5,731 nt of DNA from assembly GCA_010671975.1 (NCBI GenBank), contig JAAHIA010000327.1, forward strand, positions 1 to 5,731, in the 5' to 3' direction. The DNA comes from Leptolyngbya sp. SIO4C1. Its GTDB lineage: Bacteria > Cyanobacteriota > Cyanobacteriia > Phormidesmidales > Phormidesmidaceae. The notes under the pieces are model-generated. The model saw only the letters and a program-made list of their open reading frames with translations. It made no database searches and had not been told where the DNA came from. How positions within the stretch are numbered: the stretch's first letter is position 1; every line of letters begins with the position of its first letter. Made by a program: the position numbers and the translations under genes. This document shows positions 5,311 to 5,731 of the stretch, in pieces.

Positions 5311-5374
5311 GATCAAGTTTCGACTCCGCTCAATCAAAATTGGCAGGTTGAGCGAAGTCAAAACCGGGTTGATC
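5311..5374 (+). repeat. REP-like imperfect palindrome between convergent genes
   Basis: Bases 5318-5335 and 5346-5363 are near-perfect inverted copies (two mismatches and one G-U in 18), with a 10-base loop. One more pair (5317 with 5364) and, after a 4-base bulge, GATCAA (5311-5316) with TTGATC (5369-5374) extend the stem. The core motif (CGACTCCGCTCAA and TTGAGCGAAGTC) is one I recognise as a dispersed extragenic repeat in cyanobacteria. It lies between the ends of two convergent genes, so a bidirectional terminator or 3' stabiliser role is likely, although neither strand has a strong U-run after it. Confidence 0.7.
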
Positions 5375-5405
5375 AGAAATTTTCTGCACAAATAAAGCAG
5401 CTAGT

Positions 5406-5639
5406 TTATTCCAGCAGCAGGTGCTTGGTTAAAATCGCCATGACTTCGCTGCCGCGCCCGGTAGGCATGGGCGTGCTCCAGTCGTTGGGTTCGGCATAGC
5501 CGCGCTTATGCAGGATTTTGATGGTGATTTGTACCACGGCGAGCGAGCCGAAGGCAATCAGGCGCAGGGGTTCGCGACGAGGCGTATGGTCAGCTGAAAG
5601 CGGGGGCACCGCAGTGCCGCCATCAGATGGTTGAAACAT
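5406..5639 (-). CDS. small conserved cyanobacterial protein, unknown function
   Basis: A 77-residue protein of a family I recognise in cyanobacteria but for which I know no function. The core is residues 24-73: PLRLIAFGSLAVVQITIKILHKRGYAE, then DWSTPMPTGRGSEVMAILTKHL. The pattern 'IxxGS..V...I..LH..GFAE...WS...P....GEVM.ILT' is typical of the family, and the prediction is a small soluble alpha/beta domain with no signal peptide or membrane segment. The first 22 residues are polar and variable. The frame is open upstream to an ATG at 5720, but the ATG at 5639 is preferred: AAGGAAG (5648-5654) lies 8 bases before it, and the longer version would translate through a perfect hairpin. It converges on the channel gene. 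A second, non-coding reading is unlikely given the motif. Confidence 0.8.
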   Translation of the reverse strand: MFQPSDGGTAVPPLSADHTPRREPLRLIAFGSLAVVQITIKILHKRGYAEPNDWSTPMPTGRGSEVMAILTKHLLLE

Positions 5640-5647
5640 GGGTTCTG

Positions 5648-5654
5648 CTTCCTT
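5648..5654 (-). promoter_or_regulatory. ribosome binding site fixing the start at 5639
   Basis: On the minus strand AAGGAAG lies 8 bases before the ATG at 5639. This selects the 77-residue product over the 104-residue frame opening at 5720. Confidence 0.7.
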
Positions 5655-5672
5655 TTGAGCGTTTGGTTGGGT

Positions 5673-5702
5673 GCCCCGCTGAGGGCAAAACCTCAGCGGG
5701 GC
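5673..5702 (-). promoter_or_regulatory. GC-rich hairpin in the leader of the small gene
   Basis: GCCCCGCTGAGG (5673-5684) and CCTCAGCGGGGC (5691-5702) form a perfect 12-bp stem with a 6-base loop, 33 bases before the start codon of the minus-strand gene. Neither strand has a U-run after it, so it is not a classical terminator. It may be a leader structure, an mRNA stabiliser or the end structure of a gene outside the window. Confidence 0.6.
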
Positions 5703-5731
5703 GGGGGAAACAGAACTCATAAACCCTAGCT

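Noticed and set aside
5115..5391. Minus-strand open frames over the end of the channel gene and the palindrome
   Set aside because: They run through the CNB domain's coding end and the REP-like repeat, without motifs or a ribosome binding site I can support.
5374..5410. Small inverted repeats CAGAAA-T-TTTCTG and AATAAA-N8-TTTATT
   Set aside because: They are short, AT-rich and weak; probably chance, although they could add to the end region of the convergent genes.
5287..5499. Plus-strand open frame of 70 codons after the channel gene
   Set aside because: It translates through the palindrome and is antisense to the small conserved gene; no family resemblance.
1..5731. CRISPR arrays, tRNA or rRNA genes, transposases
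   Set aside because: I found no spaced direct repeats, no tRNA-like fold and no transposase motif in any frame.

Overview
The window is cyanobacterial. It carries a complete C-phycocyanin rod operon, five copies of the cyanobacterial octamer GCGATCGC (HIP1; at 797, 2161, 3020, 4016 and 4727), an STRR-like heptamer array and a REP-like palindrome. Coding regions look moderately GC-rich and the 385-base leader more AT-rich. A Leptolyngbya-like or other HIP1-rich filamentous genus would fit, but that is a guess.

Layout. Bases 1-385 form a long upstream region. It holds a CRP-like inverted repeat, a possible -35/-10 pair, a direct repeat resembling the RcaC 'L box' of chromatic acclimation, and a set of overlapping RNA hairpins. 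Then come, all on the + strand, cpcB (386-904), cpcA (962-1450), a structured spacer of 178 bases with a heptamer repeat, rod linkers of CpcC2 type (1629-2447) and CpcC1 type (2488-3360, GTG start), and the rod-capping linker cpcD (3451-3726). The order B-A-C2-C1-D matches Synechocystis and parallels cpcB2A2H2I2D2 of Fremyella diplosiphon. After 79 bases follows a 485-residue MscS-type channel fused to a C-terminal cyclic-nucleotide-binding domain (3806-5263). A large imperfect palindrome (5311-5374) separates it from a convergent gene for a small conserved cyanobacterial protein (5406-5639, minus strand), whose own leader carries a perfect 12-bp hairpin.

How it works together. CpcB and CpcA form the phycocyanobilin-bearing alpha-beta protomers that stack into rod hexamers. 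CpcC1 and CpcC2 join successive hexamers, and CpcD caps the distal end. The cpcA-cpcC2 spacer is the expected place for the step-down from abundant cpcBA mRNA to scarcer linker mRNA. The channel is not a known phycobilisome part. Its position where cpcE/cpcF lyase genes often lie, and the lack of an obvious terminator before it, are the main oddities of the locus.

I see no wholly new system. The best leads are the L-box-like element, the leader and spacer RNA structures, the CRP-like site, and the cyclic-nucleotide channel next to the operon.
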